Assembly: GCF_010499245.1 (NCBI RefSeq)
Contig: NZ_JAAGOW010000001.1
Span: forward strand, 806,001 to 870,000
Length of the DNA: 64,000 nt
From: Variovorax sp. WS11
Lineage (GTDB): Bacteria; Pseudomonadota; Gammaproteobacteria; Burkholderiales; Burkholderiaceae_C
Reading direction: 5' to 3'
Part shown: piece by piece, positions 63,011-64,000 of the stretch
Layout of the letters: every line of letters starts with the position of its first letter
Numbering within the stretch: the first letter of the stretch is position 1
Notes under the pieces: generated by a model
The model's input: the letters and a program-made list of their open reading frames with translations, nothing else
Told to the model about the DNA's origin: nothing
Database searches by the model: none
Translations under genes and position numbers: made by a program

Positions 63011-63050
63011 GCGGTGACTTATCAGTGCAGCACGCGGGACAACTGCGGCT

Positions 63051-63081
63051 GCAAAAAAACAAAGGCCGCCCAAAGGCGGCC
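63051..63081 (-). terminator. rplI terminator
   Basis: On the minus strand GGCCGCC (63081-63075) and GGCGGCC (63070-63064) form a perfect seven-base stem with a TTTG loop, followed by TTTGTTTTTTT. It is 51 bases past the rplI stop and separates the ribosomal operon from dnaB. Confidence 0.9.
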
Positions 63082-63132
63082 CCACAAGGACAAGGTCGCA
63101 GCTGCGAGCTTGCTTTCTCCTTGCTGAAGGCG

Positions 63133-63585
63133 TTATGCGCTTTCGCCGTAAACCGTAACGGTGATCTCGACCACCACGTCGGTGTGCAGCGCGACGCTGA
63201 CCGTGCTGTCGCCGACGGCCTTGATCGGCCCGCTGGGCATGCGCACCTGGGACTTCGCGATCTTGTAGCCCTGCTTGTTGAGCTCGTCTGCGATATCGTG
63301 ATTCGTGACCGAGCCGAACAGGCGGCCGTCGACGCCGGCCTTCTGCGTGAGCTTGACGGCGGTACCGCCGAGCTTTGCGCCCTGGGCTTCCGCCTCGGAC
63401 TTCTTGGCGGCGGCGGCCTTTTCGAGCTCGACTCGCTTGGCTTCGAACTCGGCCTTGTTGGATTCGGTGGCGCGGCGGGCGAGTCCCGAGGGAATCAGGA
63501 AGTTGCGGGCGTAGCCGTCCTTGACCTTGACGATATCGCCGAGGACGCCGACGTTGAGGACCTTTTCCAGAAGAATGACTTGCAT
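63133..63585 (-). CDS. rplI: 50S ribosomal protein L9
   Basis: A 150-residue ribosomal protein with two globular ends joined by a long helix. The N-terminal domain [43 protein letters not shown] and the helix rich in Glu/Ala/Lys ([20 protein letters not shown]) are typical, and so is the C-terminal [26 protein letters not shown]. Length is normal (149-150). It follows rpsR by 13 bases. Confidence 0.98.
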   Translation of the reverse strand: MQVILLEKVLNVGVLGDIVKVKDGYARNFLIPSGLARRATESNKAEFEAKRVELEKAAAAKKSEAEAQGAKLGGTAVKLTQKAGVDGRLFGSVTNHDIADELNKQGYKIAKSQVRMPSGPIKAVGDSTVSVALHTDVVVEITVTVYGESA

Positions 63586-63598
63586 GGTGTCCGGCTCC

Positions 63599-63880
63599 TT
63601 AGACGCGGTGCTGGTCGCTGTACGGCACCATCGCGAGGAAGCGTGCGCGCTTGATCGCGGTGTTGAGCTGGCGCTGGTAGATCGCGCGCGTGCCGGTCAG
63701 GCGCGCGGGGATGATCTTGCCGTTCTCGCTGATGAAATCGCGCAGGGTGTCGATGTCCTTGTAGTCGATCTCTTCGACACCGGCGACGGTGAAGCGGCAA
63801 AAGCGCTTGCGCTTGAACAGCAGCGACTGGGTGTTGCGCTTCGGACGCTTGTCCTTGTTGAATTTCTTGAACGTGGCCAT
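63599..63880 (-). CDS. rpsR: 30S ribosomal protein S18
   Basis: A 93-residue basic protein of the small subunit platform, partner of S6. [65 protein letters not shown] is the full family core; an N-terminal stretch ([26 protein letters not shown]) is longer than in E. coli but common in betaproteobacteria. It lies between priB and rplI. Confidence 0.98.
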   Translation of the reverse strand: MATFKKFNKDKRPKRNTQSLLFKRKRFCRFTVAGVEEIDYKDIDTLRDFISENGKIIPARLTGTRAIYQRQLNTAIKRARFLAMVPYSDQHRV

Positions 63881-63898
63881 TGTGGGACCTCTCGAAAA

Positions 63899-64000
63899 TT
63901 AATCTTGCTGAAAATCCTGGATGTGCAGCACTGGATGCTTGCCGTTACGCGGTGTGGCCAGAAAGCCCTGGAAACGCCAGAGACTTCCCAATGCCTGCCT
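63899..64000 (-). CDS. priB: primosomal replication protein PriB, C-terminal part (cut by window edge)
   Basis: The last 33 codons of a minus-strand gene, ending in TAA at 63899-63901. The residues RFQGFLATPRNGKHPVLHI close to the end match the C terminus of PriB proteins of this bacterial group, a single-strand-binding protein that helps restart replication. Its place before rpsR (rpsF-priB-rpsR-rplI) supports this. The gene continues beyond 64000. It ends 18 bases before rpsR. Confidence 0.85.
   Translation of the reverse strand, partial: RQALGSLWRFQGFLATPRNGKHPVLHIQDFQQD

Overview
The window looks like chromosome of a high-G+C betaproteobacterium, most probably Comamonadaceae close to Variovorax. 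Support comes from the order thrS-infC-rpmI-rplT-pheS-pheT-ihfA-merR-tRNA-Pro, the order alaA-hom-thrC, the order priB-rpsR-rplI-dnaB, and three Bug/TctC-type periplasmic binding proteins in 64 kb. The genus is inferred from gene order and remembered protein families, not from a search.

Layout. 1-2940: right end of an integrated element, five genes whose ends overlap, closed by a tyrosine recombinase facing the 3' end of a tRNA-Pro(GGG) gene. 2947-11138 (minus strand): translation block ending upstream in a thrS leader that reads as a threonine-codon attenuator. 11209-18731: housekeeping and regulatory genes (monooxygenase-fold protein with a GlxA-type regulator, isocitrate lyase, EamA transporter, lysine/alanine-rich SWIB protein, a ThDP enzyme with a divergent TetR regulator). 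18851-30718: a plus-strand catabolic cluster of eleven genes: two TctC proteins, TctB, TctA, a Gfo/Idh oxidoreductase, a DUF993 protein, an unusual SDR, a DapA-like lyase, an enolase-superfamily protein and two xylose-isomerase-like TIM barrels. It is the best candidate here for an undescribed pathway. A 20-bp palindrome sits in front of it, and a related element lies beside the TetR gene.

30765-44654: YcaQ-like protein, an SRPBCC/ArsR pair, an FMN riboswitch with type II lumazine synthase, GST, GAF-like protein, TauE-type exporter, an MFS/AraC divergent pair, a Phd/PIN toxin-antitoxin pair with TGTACA operators, SulP transporter, ArfB, a Memo plus radical-SAM pair, and a Tat-exported PhoD phosphatase split by an apparent one-base frameshift. 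44845-57755: ClpB with a sigma-32-like promoter, a third TctC, molybdopterin genes (moaE, moaD, moeA, mobB) downstream of alaA-hom-thrC and interrupted by an opposite-strand DapA-like gene, then an Mth938-like protein and Bcp. 57756-64000: a PIN-PhoH ATPase, a three-gene GyrI-like/MGMT-like/WYL operon, and the replication/ribosome block dnaB, rplI, rpsR, priB (cut by the window edge), with a perfect DnaA box in front of dnaB.

No CRISPR array, rRNA, insertion sequence or replication origin was seen. Most very long antisense reading frames here are G+C-driven shadows of real genes.
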